The translations under genes were made by a program, and so were the position numbers. The notes below the pieces were generated by a model. That model had not been told where the DNA came from, did no database searches, and saw nothing but the letters and a program-made list of their open reading frames with translations. A stretch of DNA of 64,000 bases from Sedimentitalea sp042687825 (GTDB lineage Bacteria > Pseudomonadota > Alphaproteobacteria > Rhodobacterales > Rhodobacteraceae), in the NCBI RefSeq assembly GCF_042687825.1, contig NZ_JBHUQE010000005.1:1-64000 (forward strand), given 5' to 3'. Of this stretch, positions 42,125-50,015 are shown one piece after another. Positions within the stretch are counted from its first letter, which is position 1; every line of letters starts with the position of its first letter.

Positions 42125-43123
42125 CTACGGCTTTAGTTCCGGACCGTCATAGTCCACGGAGACTTCGATTGTACCGTCTATGATCTGCTGGCGCAGTTCA
42201 TCCAGTTTCGCGCGCACATCGTCTGGAACATCGGGCGCCAGTGCCAGTGATACGGCATCGGGGTTGTCCAGGCCGATCCGCACGATCGTGCCCGGCTGCC
42301 AGGTGCCGTTCTTCACATCGCGCGCAGCCTGCAGGCCCGGGATGCTGACATTGGCAATTGCCGACGCCACAAACACGTCCGGATGATCCGGATACCAGTC
42401 TCGTACGTTACCGATCTGCTTGACGCCATGTTCGCGCATCGCGTCGATGGCGCCGCTGCGCCCGGCGTTCAGCATGGTGAACACGATGTCGGCTTTTTCG
42501 TCGATTTGCTGTTTGGCCACACGATAGGACAAGGCGTTGTCATCCTGGTTGCCCGCAAAGATTGTCAGGAACTTGGCGTCGGGGTTGGTGTGCATCAGCC
42601 CGTTGTAGAACCCGCCGCGCCCTTTCAGACCCGGCTTGACCCGGATACCGGAAATATGTCCGACCACGCCAGTCTGTGTCATCAACCCGCTCATTGCGCC
42701 GGCCAGCCAGGCGCTTTCCTCCTGCAGCACTTCATAGCTGGACAGGTTTGGCCCGGTCACCGCTCCCTGGACCACGACAAACTTGACGTCCGGAAACTCG
42801 GCGGCGACGATCTCGGCGGCCTTGTTGTTCTGACCACCATGCGCAATCACCAGATCGGGGTTTTCGGCCGCCAATGTGCGCAGAGCCTCGGCCAGCAATT
42901 CGGGCTCGGGGGCGACGCCGTCGATATAGCTGGTCTTTGCGCCCAACTCGTCGCCGATGGCGACCAGACCGTTATACCCGGCTTGCATGAAACCCTTGTC
43001 GTCGATCTGGCCGGCCAGCAACATCGACACCGAAAACTGTTCGGTGTCCGCGAAAGCGGTTAGCGGCAGAACCGCAATCGAAAGGGCCATTCCCAAGACT
43101 TGCCGTTTTGTCCTTCGCGTCAT
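42125..43123 (-). CDS. BMP family (PnrA/Med-type) ABC substrate-binding protein
   Basis: A 332-residue periplasmic binding protein with a signal peptide (MTRRTKRQVLGMALSIAVLPLTAFA). The BMP fold is shown by SMLLAGQIDDKGFMQAGYNGL, VIAHGGQNNKAAEIVAAEFPDVKFVVVQGA and GVVGHISGIRVKPGLKGRGGFYNGL. Relatives bind purine nucleosides. No BMP-type ATPase or permease genes accompany it, so it may feed a transporter elsewhere or act with the adjacent permease as a sensor. The ATG at 43123 has GGGAGA seven bases upstream. A shared operator lies 81 bases upstream. Confidence 0.88.
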   Translation of the reverse strand: MTRRTKRQVLGMALSIAVLPLTAFADTEQFSVSMLLAGQIDDKGFMQAGYNGLVAIGDELGAKTSYIDGVAPEPELLAEALRTLAAENPDLVIAHGGQNNKAAEIVAAEFPDVKFVVVQGAVTGPNLSSYEVLQEESAWLAGAMSGLMTQTGVVGHISGIRVKPGLKGRGGFYNGLMHTNPDAKFLTIFAGNQDDNALSYRVAKQQIDEKADIVFTMLNAGRSGAIDAMREHGVKQIGNVRDWYPDHPDVFVASAIANVSIPGLQAARDVKNGTWQPGTIVRIGLDNPDAVSLALAPDVPDDVRAKLDELRQQIIDGTIEVSVDYDGPELKP

Positions 43124-43203
43124 CACATGTTCTCCCATGTTGTGATGGGCGCAAGCCTATCCAGTTTGGCCGCTCAGCCTAGCGAGATTTCCGGCGAAGG
43201 ACC

Positions 43204-43219
43204 TTCAAAAAAATCAGAA
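43204..43219 (+). promoter_or_regulatory. Purine-region operator element 2 (before BMP gene)
   Basis: TTCAAAAAAATCAGAA on the plus strand, TTC-N10-GAA type. Its near edge is 81 bases upstream of the minus-strand ATG at 43123, almost the same distance as the element before UGlyAH. Confidence 0.55.
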
Positions 43220-43236
43220 GCACCCGTTCAAAGTGA

Positions 43237-43254
43237 AATACAACCCATTGTATT
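43237..43254. promoter_or_regulatory. Palindrome upstream of the BMP gene
   Basis: AATACAA and TTGTATT form perfect 7-bp arms around CCCA, 114-131 bases upstream of the BMP start. The geometry suits a dimeric regulator of the GntR or LysR type. No regulator is tied to it by the sequence. Confidence 0.5.
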
Positions 43255-43351
43255 AATTAGGTTTTAATATCATCTTGCAGCCAAATCCAACCCGCCTCCG
43301 GATGGAACAGCGGGCTTGGAAAGACTGTCGAAAATTCCGACGGTACAGCGC

Positions 43352-43846
43352 TCAGTTTGAGGGTCCGAGGATCCTGTAGGGTTGCGCGAACCAGTGTTCC
43401 TGCAGGTTGTCGCCTGCGCCGATACGATCCAGCACGGCGAACAAGCCGGGCGCGTGCAACGGGGTCAACACGCCGTGCCAAATGCCCCGATGATAGTTCA
43501 CCGCCTGCCCCGGTTCGGTGCGAAAGGCCAGCGGCTCTCCCGGCATGCCGCCGTCATCCGGCGCGACCACCACCAGAAACGGCTGGTGGCTCATGGGCAC
43601 AAAGGCCTGGCTGCCCTGGGGGTGGCGTTCGACCATGTCCAGCCTCAGGGGCAGCGCGCGGGGATTGGCGTCAAACAGGCTGAGCCCGGCGCGGCCATCG
43701 GAAAAATCTAGCCGGGCGCGGTCGTGATAACGTCCGCACTGGCCCTGATTGATGATCTTGTCGGGCGCCCCGGCGCAATCGATCAGATCGCCGAACGGCG
43801 CGAAACCCTGTGCCGAAATCGGCTGGATAACGATGTCGCGGCTCAT
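43352..43846 (-). CDS. allA: Ureidoglycolate lyase
   Basis: A 164-residue ureidoglycolate lyase that splits (S)-ureidoglycolate into glyoxylate and urea, the last step of ureide use. The start IVIQPISAQGFAPFGDLID, the LRLDMVERHPQGSQAFVPMSHQPFLVVVAPDD core and NYHRGIWHGVLTPL are family motifs with the expected conserved histidines and glutamates. Its ATG overlaps the PuuE-UraD stop by four bases, so it is translated from the same message. Confidence 0.93.
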   Translation of the reverse strand: MSRDIVIQPISAQGFAPFGDLIDCAGAPDKIINQGQCGRYHDRARLDFSDGRAGLSLFDANPRALPLRLDMVERHPQGSQAFVPMSHQPFLVVVAPDDGGMPGEPLAFRTEPGQAVNYHRGIWHGVLTPLHAPGLFAVLDRIGAGDNLQEHWFAQPYRILGPSN

Positions 43847-45255
43847 GACGGCAGCAGGTCGCGCAGACGCAGTTCGGCGATGCGCTCGACCTGACGGCAG
43901 GCTTCGTCGAACTCGGTTTCGCGGTCATTGCCGATGCGGCGTTCAAACGCCGAGCGGATCGACGCCTTGGTGTTGTCGCGCACCGCGATGATGAAAGGAA
44001 ACCCCTGCTTTGCCACGTATTCGGTATTCAGCCGGGTAAAGGTCTGGCGTTCGTCGTCCGTCAGCATGTCCAGCCCGGCCCCGGCCTGTTCGGACGTGCT
44101 TTCGGCGGTCAGTTGTCCCGCCGCCGCCAGCTTGCCCGCCAGATCCGGGTGCGCGGTCAGCACGCTCAGGCGTTCAGCCTCACTGGCCGAGCGGAACATG
44201 CGCGCCAAAGCATTGTGCAACCCGCCGGCCGTGTCATGCGCCGGCCCCAGCTCCAGGTCAAAGGCTCGCTCGGCGATCCAGGCGGAATGTTCAAACACCC
44301 CACCATAAGCGGCCACAAAAGCGGCCCGATCCATCTGCGAGGGGCGCGGGCGGTCCACCGGCGGATGGGTCTGCGCCCAGTGCCGGGCGATGTCCAACCG
44401 GGTCGCGAACCAGACATCCGCATGCGCGCGCACATGATCCAGGAACCGCCGCAGCGCCATCACTCGTCCGGGTCGGCCGATCAGGCGGCAATGCAGGCCG
44501 ATCGACAGCATCTTGGGCGCACCGGCCGCGCCTTCGGCATAGAGCGCGTCGAAACTGTCCCTGAGATAGGCAAAGAACTGATCGCCCGAATTGAACCCCT
44601 GCGGCGTGGCGAACCGCATGTCGTTGCAGTCCAGCGTATAGGGCACCAGCAACTGATCGCGATCCCCGAACCGCTGCCAATAGGGCAGATCGTCGGCATA
44701 GGTATCGGCGACATAGTCGAACCCGCCTTCTTCGGCAGCCAGCCGCACGGTGTTGTCCGAGCAGCGCCCGGTATACCAGCCGCGCGGGCGCTCTCCGACG
44801 ACCTCGGTATGCAGGCGGATCGCCTCGGCCATGTCGGCGCGTTCGGCCTCGGGGTCGGCATCCTTGTATTCGACCCATTTCAACCCGTGGCTGGCGATCT
44901 CCCAGCCAGCGGACTTCATCGCCGCGACCTGATCCGGCGAACGCGCCAGCGCCGAGGCCACACCATAGACGGTGACCGGCAGATCGCTCAGCAAACGGTG
45001 CAGCCGCCAGAACCCGGCCCGGGCGCCGTATTCATAGATCGATTCCATGTTCCAGTGCCGCTGGCCCGGCCATTGCGAGGCGCCGACGATCTCGGACAAA
45101 AAGGCTTCGGATGCGGCGTCGCCATGCAGCACGCAGTTTTCGCCGCCCTCTTCATAGTTCAGAACGATCTGCACGGCGATCTTTGCACCGCCCGGCCATT
45201 TGGCGTCAGGCGGGGTCGCGCCGTACCCGATCATGTCGCGTGGATATCGAGTCAT
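43843..45255 (-). CDS. PuuE allantoinase fused to UraD (OHCU decarboxylase)
   Basis: A 470-residue fusion. Residues about 1-300 are PuuE, a polysaccharide-deacetylase-fold allantoinase (YGATPPDAKWPGGAKIAVQIVLNYEEGGEN, HWNMESIYEYGARAG, LSIGLHCRLIGRPGR) that hydrolyses allantoin to allantoate without metal. Residues about 312-470 are UraD (FVAAYGGVFEHSAWIAERAF, LTAHPDLAGKLA, NTEYVAKQGFPFIIAVRDNTKASI), which decarboxylates OHCU to (S)-allantoin. The order of the halves is reverse to the reaction order but places both steps in one protein. Separate genes occur in other bacteria; the fusion is known in Rhodobacterales. Divergent from uraH. Confidence 0.92.
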   Translation of the reverse strand: MTRYPRDMIGYGATPPDAKWPGGAKIAVQIVLNYEEGGENCVLHGDAASEAFLSEIVGASQWPGQRHWNMESIYEYGARAGFWRLHRLLSDLPVTVYGVASALARSPDQVAAMKSAGWEIASHGLKWVEYKDADPEAERADMAEAIRLHTEVVGERPRGWYTGRCSDNTVRLAAEEGGFDYVADTYADDLPYWQRFGDRDQLLVPYTLDCNDMRFATPQGFNSGDQFFAYLRDSFDALYAEGAAGAPKMLSIGLHCRLIGRPGRVMALRRFLDHVRAHADVWFATRLDIARHWAQTHPPVDRPRPSQMDRAAFVAAYGGVFEHSAWIAERAFDLELGPAHDTAGGLHNALARMFRSASEAERLSVLTAHPDLAGKLAAAGQLTAESTSEQAGAGLDMLTDDERQTFTRLNTEYVAKQGFPFIIAVRDNTKASIRSAFERRIGNDRETEFDEACRQVERIAELRLRDLLPS

Positions 45256-45305
45256 CTCTGCCCTCCGGTTTCCGCCCCTTGTAAATCAGAACAATGCGCG
45301 ATGTT

Positions 45306-45321
45306 TTCAAAAAATGCAGAA
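45306..45321 (+). promoter_or_regulatory. Purine-region operator element 3 (divergent uraH / PuuE-UraD)
   Basis: TTCAAAAAATGCAGAA within the larger palindrome TGTTTTC-N10-GAAAACA (45302-45325). It ends 76 bases before the uraH ATG and 51 bases from the PuuE-UraD ATG, so one site may control both divergent units. A CACTAT hexamer follows two bases later on the uraH side. Confidence 0.65.
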
Positions 45322-45396
45322 AACACTATCGGCAAAGCAGGGTTTGCAACGGGTGCCGGACTGCGGCACACCAATTCAGCGACAGGAGGATCGACG

Positions 45397-45750
45397 ATGA
45401 CCGGATATCTGACAACCCATGTTCTGGATACGGCCCGGGGCTGCCCCGCCGAGGGGCTTAGGATCGAACTGTTCCGCATCGACGGCGCTGAACGGCACCT
45501 GATCCGCAGCCTGATCACCAATGATGACGGGCGGACCGATGAACAGATCCTGCCGGCCGCGGAATTCGCCACCGGCGAGTATGAACTGGTGTTTCACGCC
45601 GGTGCCTATCTGGATGCCATTGGCACACCGCCCGAACAGCCGCGTTTTCTGGATGTCATCCCGCTGCGCTTTGGCATGTCCGAAGCGGCGCATTACCATG
45701 TGCCCCTGCTGCTGTCGCCCTTTGGCTATGCCACCTATCGCGGCAGCTGA
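45397..45750 (+). CDS. uraH: 5-hydroxyisourate hydrolase
   Basis: A 117-residue transthyretin-like protein that hydrolyses 5-hydroxyisourate to OHCU. The start YLTTHVLDTARGCPAEGLRIELFR holds the catalytic histidine and the family signature; NDDGRTDEQIL supplies the conserved arginine; and the C-terminal YRGS tetrapeptide is diagnostic of HIUase as opposed to transthyretin. AGGAGG precedes the ATG. Its 3' end overlaps the convergent LysR gene by 16 bases. It sits one gene away from puuD, which makes its substrate. Confidence 0.95.
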   Translation: MTGYLTTHVLDTARGCPAEGLRIELFRIDGAERHLIRSLITNDDGRTDEQILPAAEFATGEYELVFHAGAYLDAIGTPPEQPRFLDVIPLRFGMSEAAHYHVPLLLSPFGYATYRGS

Positions 45751-46667
45751 ACCGAGGCTTCGGCGGTGCGCACCGCCGCCCCCATGCGGTCGGCGGTAAA
45801 CTCCATGAACAGCCGGGTCTTGGGGTCCTGGTGCCGCCGATGGGTATAGAGACAGGCCATCTGCACCGGCACCGGGGGCGTCTGTCGCGCCACCGGCACC
45901 AGATCGCCCGACAGGATATGGTCGGCCACTTCGAAAACCGGTTTCATCGCGATCCCCTGCCCGGACAGGGCCCAGTCGGTCAGCACGTCGCCATCATCGC
46001 ATTCATAGCGCCCCGACACGGCGAATTTCTGCGGCCCGTCGGGAGTGTCCAGCAGCCACTGGAACTCGGTTGCGCCGGGAAAGCGCAGGTTCAGGCAGTC
46101 ATGCGCGCCGTTCACCAGTTCCTTGCCCGATTGCGGGCAGCCATGCGCCGCGACATAGGACGGGGCGGCAACCAGCACCCGCTGGCACTCGGCGATCTTG
46201 CGGATGCGCAGGTTGCTGTCGGCGGGCCGGCCCAGGAAAAAAGCCAGATCCAGCCCCTCGGTGGTCAGATCCACGGACCGGTCGGTCAGCCGCAGGCGCA
46301 TGTCGATCTGCGGATATTCGGTCAGAAACGCCGGCACATGCGGCGCCACCAGACGCCGCCCAACCCCCAGCGGCGCCGCCACATACAGCGATCCGCGCGG
46401 ATTTTCGGTCAGATTGACCACCTGCGCCTCGGCCTCTTCCACCGCATCCAGAACCGCGCAGGCCCCGCCATAAAATGCCTGGCCCTGCTCGGTCGGCGTC
46501 AGATTGCGCGTGGTGCGCTGGAACAGGCGCACGTTCAGATATTCTTCGAGCTGGGATATCCGTGCCGAGGTCACCGCCGGGGAAATCCGCAGATCCCGGC
46601 CCGCCGCCGACATGCTGCCCAGTTCATAGACCCGCACAAAGGTTCTGATGTTGTCGAAATAGGACAT
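45735..46667 (-). CDS. LysR family transcriptional regulator
   Basis: A 310-residue LysR-type regulator. The N-terminal winged HTH is FDNIRTFVRVYELGSMSAAGRDLRISPAVTSARISQLEEYLNVRLFQRTTRNLTPTEQG (residues 4-62), and the rest is a two-lobed effector domain (RGSLYVAAPLGVGRRLVAPHVPAFLTEYPQ). It lies between uraH and the divergent puuD, so purine catabolism is its likely target; urate or a ureide is the natural effector candidate. The 95-base divergent region with puuD contains a degenerate copy of the shared operator and a GGTA-N11-TACC repeat. Confidence 0.9.
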   Translation of the reverse strand: MSYFDNIRTFVRVYELGSMSAAGRDLRISPAVTSARISQLEEYLNVRLFQRTTRNLTPTEQGQAFYGGACAVLDAVEEAEAQVVNLTENPRGSLYVAAPLGVGRRLVAPHVPAFLTEYPQIDMRLRLTDRSVDLTTEGLDLAFFLGRPADSNLRIRKIAECQRVLVAAPSYVAAHGCPQSGKELVNGAHDCLNLRFPGATEFQWLLDTPDGPQKFAVSGRYECDDGDVLTDWALSGQGIAMKPVFEVADHILSGDLVPVARQTPPVPVQMACLYTHRRHQDPKTRLFMEFTADRMGAAVRTAEASVQLPR

Positions 46668-46669
46668 TG

Positions 46670-46685
46670 TTCCAGAATTTTTGAT
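46670..46685 (+). promoter_or_regulatory. Purine-region operator element 4, degenerate (LysR/puuD)
   Basis: TTCCAGAATTTTTGAT, whose reverse complement ATCAAAAATTCTGGAA matches eleven of fourteen defined positions of the other elements. It ends 78 bases before the puuD ATG. A GGTA-N11-TACC repeat follows at 46693-46711. Confidence 0.4.
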
Positions 46686-46762
46686 ACAGCTTGGTACTAT
46701 ATCGGAATACCGAAAAACCGCCGTCTTGCCTAGTCTGTCGGCAGCACAACAGGAGAGCCACG

Positions 46763-47992
46763 ATGTATGATTTTGCCATATTCTGGGACTGGATCGCCTT
46801 TGCCGTGCGCTGGCTGCACGTGATCACGGCAATGGCCTGGATCGGTTCGTCCTTTTATTTCATCGCGTTGGATCTGGGGCTGCGCAAGGCGCCGGATCTG
46901 CCGGCGGGCGCGCATGGCGAGGAATGGCAGGTGCATGGCGGCGGGTTCTATCACATCCGCAAATACCTGGTCGCCCCGGCGGAAATGCCCGATCACCTGA
47001 TCTGGTTCAAATGGGAAAGCTACACGACCTGGCTGAGCGGCGCAGCCCTGTTGATGCTGGTCTACTGGGCCGGGGCCGAGCTGTATCTGATCGACGCCAA
47101 CAAGGCCGATCTGGCGGTCTGGCAGGGCATTCTGATCTCGGCGGCCTCGCTGACCATCGGCTGGATCATCTATGATTTCCTGTGCAAATCCAAGCTGGCC
47201 GAGCAGCCGACCCTGCTGATGGTGCTGTTGTTCATGATGCTGGTGGCGATGGGCTGGGGCTATAACCAGATCTTCACCGGACGGGCCATGATGCTGCATC
47301 TGGGTGCCTTTACCGCCACGATCATGACCGCCAACGTATTCTTTGTCATCATGCCGAACCAGCGCGTCGTGGTGGCCGATCTGCAGGCCGGGCGCACGCC
47401 CGATCCGAAATACGGCAAGATCGCCAAGCTGCGCAGCACCCACAACAACTATCTGACGCTGCCGGTGATCTTTCTGATGCTGTCCAACCACTATCCGCTG
47501 GCCTTTGCCACCGAATGGAACTGGCTGATCGCATCGCTGGTCTTTCTGATGGGGGTCACGATCCGGCACTATTTCAACACCACCCATGCCCGCGCCGGCA
47601 ACCCGACCTGGACCTGGCTGGTCACCGCATTGCTGTTTCTGGCCATCATCTTTCTGTCCACCGCCAAGATGCATGACGACGTCGAAACCGCCGAGGCGCT
47701 GCCGATGACCCCCTATGAAACCCGGATGGCGGCGGCCGAAGGGTTCGAGGACGCGCATGACGTGGTGCTGGGCCGCTGCTCGATGTGTCATGCAAGGGAA
47801 CCCGGCTGGGAGGGTATTTCCCATGCGCCCAAGGGGGTCCTGCTGGAAACCGAGGCGGATGTGGCGCGCAACGCGCAGGCGATCTATCTGCAGGCCGGGA
47901 TCAGCCACGCGATGCCGCCGGCGAACGTCACCTATATGGAGCCCGAGGATCGTGCCGCCATCGTACGCTGGTTCAAGGCCACCCGGATGTGA
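46763..47992 (+). CDS. puuD: Urate hydroxylase PuuD
   Basis: A 409-residue membrane urate oxidase with eight or so transmembrane segments and a C-terminal cytochrome c domain. The membrane part begins FWDWIAFAVRWLHVITAMAWIGSSFYFIALDLGL and contains the conserved WFKWESYTTWLSG, MMLHLGAFTATIMTANVFFVIMPNQR and HNNYLTLPVIFLMLSNHYPLA. The haem motif CSMCH lies near residue 340, with an axial methionine in HAMPPANV. It oxidises urate to 5-hydroxyisourate and passes electrons to the respiratory chain. AGGAGA precedes the ATG. A stem-loop terminator follows. Confidence 0.95.
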   Translation: MYDFAIFWDWIAFAVRWLHVITAMAWIGSSFYFIALDLGLRKAPDLPAGAHGEEWQVHGGGFYHIRKYLVAPAEMPDHLIWFKWESYTTWLSGAALLMLVYWAGAELYLIDANKADLAVWQGILISAASLTIGWIIYDFLCKSKLAEQPTLLMVLLFMMLVAMGWGYNQIFTGRAMMLHLGAFTATIMTANVFFVIMPNQRVVVADLQAGRTPDPKYGKIAKLRSTHNNYLTLPVIFLMLSNHYPLAFATEWNWLIASLVFLMGVTIRHYFNTTHARAGNPTWTWLVTALLFLAIIFLSTAKMHDDVETAEALPMTPYETRMAAAEGFEDAHDVVLGRCSMCHAREPGWEGISHAPKGVLLETEADVARNAQAIYLQAGISHAMPPANVTYMEPEDRAAIVRWFKATRM

Positions 47993-48047
47993 CACGGCCT
48001 CACCGCGGGTCGCCACGGCAGGCAGCGGGGGCAGAAAATCGCCCCCC

Positions 48048-48088
48048 ATCGCACACGCTCGCCCGGCGTGTGTGATTTCATGTTTTCT
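48048..48088 (+). terminator. Probable terminator of puuD
   Basis: ATCGCACACGC pairs with GCGTGTGTGAT (one G-T pair) around a seven-base loop, followed by the T-rich TTCATGTTTTCT. It starts 56 bases after the puuD stop codon. Confidence 0.65.
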
Positions 48089-48209
48089 ATCCGTCCGGAC
48101 GTGATAGGTAATCATGAACATTTCGTTAATCGTGACATTGTGGGCCGCGCCGTCCGGCCCGCAGTCGTGACAAAGGCATTCTGGAGCCTTGCCATGATTG
48201 AACCGTACC

Positions 48210-50015
48210 ATGTTTGACCCCCGACGGTTCCCGTCCCTGCGCCGTGGCCTGCTGGTGCTTGCTTTTGCGTTGGCTCCCAGCCTGACGCAGGCATTGGACA
48301 CGACCCTGACCGCCGCCGGTGCCGACGATGATCTGCAGGATCGCCTGACCGCGGCCTCGGCGGTCATGGCCGCCGAAACCAACGGCCTGAACACCGCCCA
48401 GGAATTGCTGGCCGCGGCCCTGTCGGACTATCGCACGCTGGTCCAGATCCTCTATGACGAGGGCTATTTCAGCCCGGTGGTTAATATCCGCGTCAACGGG
48501 CGCGAAGCGGCCGAGATACCGGCGCTCGAGCCGCCCCGCAGCGTCAAGAGCATCGCCATCTCGGTTCAGACCGGCCGGGCCTTTCGCTTTGGCCGGGCCC
48601 GCGTCGCACCGCTGGCCCCGGCAACCGAGCTGCCCGAAGAATTCCGCACCGGCGCGCCGGCCAATACCGGTATCCTGCGCGACGCCGCCGCCGCCGGTGT
48701 CAGCGCCTGGCTGGATGTCGGTCACGCCAAGGCCGGTGTCGGCGATCAGCGCATCGTCGCCAACCACCGGCAGGCGGTGCTGGATGCCGACATCACGCTT
48801 TTGCCCGGACCGAAACTGAAATTCGGCCGACTGACCGTGCCGCAGGATTCCGCGGTGCGCCCCGAGGCGATGGCCAAGATCGCCGCCTTTCCCAGCGGCG
48901 AGACCTTTTCCCCGGCGACGGTACGGAAGGTCGGCACCCGGCTGCGCCGCACCGGCGCATTCTCTTCGGTCACCCTGGAAGAGGCCGACACCCCCAATCC
49001 GGACGGCACCCTGGATTTCAACGCCGTGGTCATCGACCAGGCGCCCCGGCGAATCTCGTTCGGGGCCGAGATCTCATCGCGCAGCGGTCTGGACCTGTCT
49101 GCCAAGTGGACACACCGCAACCTGTTCGGCGCCGCCGAACGGTTCCAGATCGAGGGCCGCATCCGCAATCTGGGCGGCACCGAAGATGTCGACGGTCTGT
49201 TGTCGGCGCGACTGGACCAGCCGGCAAAGCTGGGCGGGGATGACAACCTGTTCTACGTCGCCCTGCTGGAGCGCCAGAACAAGCCGCATTACAGCCTGTC
49301 GCGCGTCTATGCCGGGGTCGGTGTACGTCGTGTCTATTCCGACGATCTGTTCGCCGAGCTGACCCTGGGGGGCGGGCTGAACCGGGCCGATGACGCGTTC
49401 GGATCAAACCGCGATTTTCGCATGCTGACCCTGCCGCTGCGCATCCAGCTGGACCTGCGCGACGACCGGGTGAATGCCACGCGAGGATATTTTGCGGATA
49501 CGATTCTGACGCCGATCGTCGGTGTTTCGGGAACGAAATCCGGGCTCTCGGCCTATGGCGATCTGCGCGGATATCTCAGCCTGACCGCCTCGTCGTCGAT
49601 CGTGCTGGCGGGCCGATTGCAGATGGGCAGCGTGCTGGGTCCCAGCCTGCCCGACATATCGCCCGAATTCCTGTATTTCTCGGGTGGTGCCGGCACTGTG
49701 CGGGGACAGCCCTATGAATCCCTAGGCATCCCGGTCGGCAGCGGCATCGCTGGCGGCCGTTCGTTCCTGGGGCTGGCGACCGAAGTGCGGGGGCGCGTGA
49801 CCAACAAGATCTCGCTGGTCGGCTTCTTTGACATTGCCGCGGTGGACAGCAACCAGTGGATCGACGGCAGTTCAAGCTATCATTCCGGGGCCGGACTGGG
49901 GGTGCGCTATGATCTGGGCGCACTGGGACCGCTGCGGCTGGACCTGGCCCTGCCTGTCGAGGGTACGACAGGTGATGGATTGCAATTCTATCTCGGGATC
50001 GGACAGGCGTTTTGA
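48210..50015 (+). CDS. tamA: Autotransporter assembly complex protein TamA
   Basis: A 601-residue outer-membrane protein of the Omp85 family. A signal peptide (about residues 5-27, GLLVLAFALAPSLTQA) precedes POTRA domains (about 35-260) and a C-terminal 16-strand barrel (about 280-601) ending FYLGIGQAF with a terminal phenylalanine. The VRGQPYE motif matches the conserved VRGY loop of Omp85 proteins. With TamB it assembles outer-membrane or autotransporter proteins. The ATG at 48210 is used; an in-frame TTG at 48198 is possible. Its stop overlaps the start of tamB. Confidence 0.93.
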   Translation: MFDPRRFPSLRRGLLVLAFALAPSLTQALDTTLTAAGADDDLQDRLTAASAVMAAETNGLNTAQELLAAALSDYRTLVQILYDEGYFSPVVNIRVNGREAAEIPALEPPRSVKSIAISVQTGRAFRFGRARVAPLAPATELPEEFRTGAPANTGILRDAAAAGVSAWLDVGHAKAGVGDQRIVANHRQAVLDADITLLPGPKLKFGRLTVPQDSAVRPEAMAKIAAFPSGETFSPATVRKVGTRLRRTGAFSSVTLEEADTPNPDGTLDFNAVVIDQAPRRISFGAEISSRSGLDLSAKWTHRNLFGAAERFQIEGRIRNLGGTEDVDGLLSARLDQPAKLGGDDNLFYVALLERQNKPHYSLSRVYAGVGVRRVYSDDLFAELTLGGGLNRADDAFGSNRDFRMLTLPLRIQLDLRDDRVNATRGYFADTILTPIVGVSGTKSGLSAYGDLRGYLSLTASSSIVLAGRLQMGSVLGPSLPDISPEFLYFSGGAGTVRGQPYESLGIPVGSGIAGGRSFLGLATEVRGRVTNKISLVGFFDIAAVDSNQWIDGSSSYHSGAGLGVRYDLGALGPLRLDLALPVEGTTGDGLQFYLGIGQAF

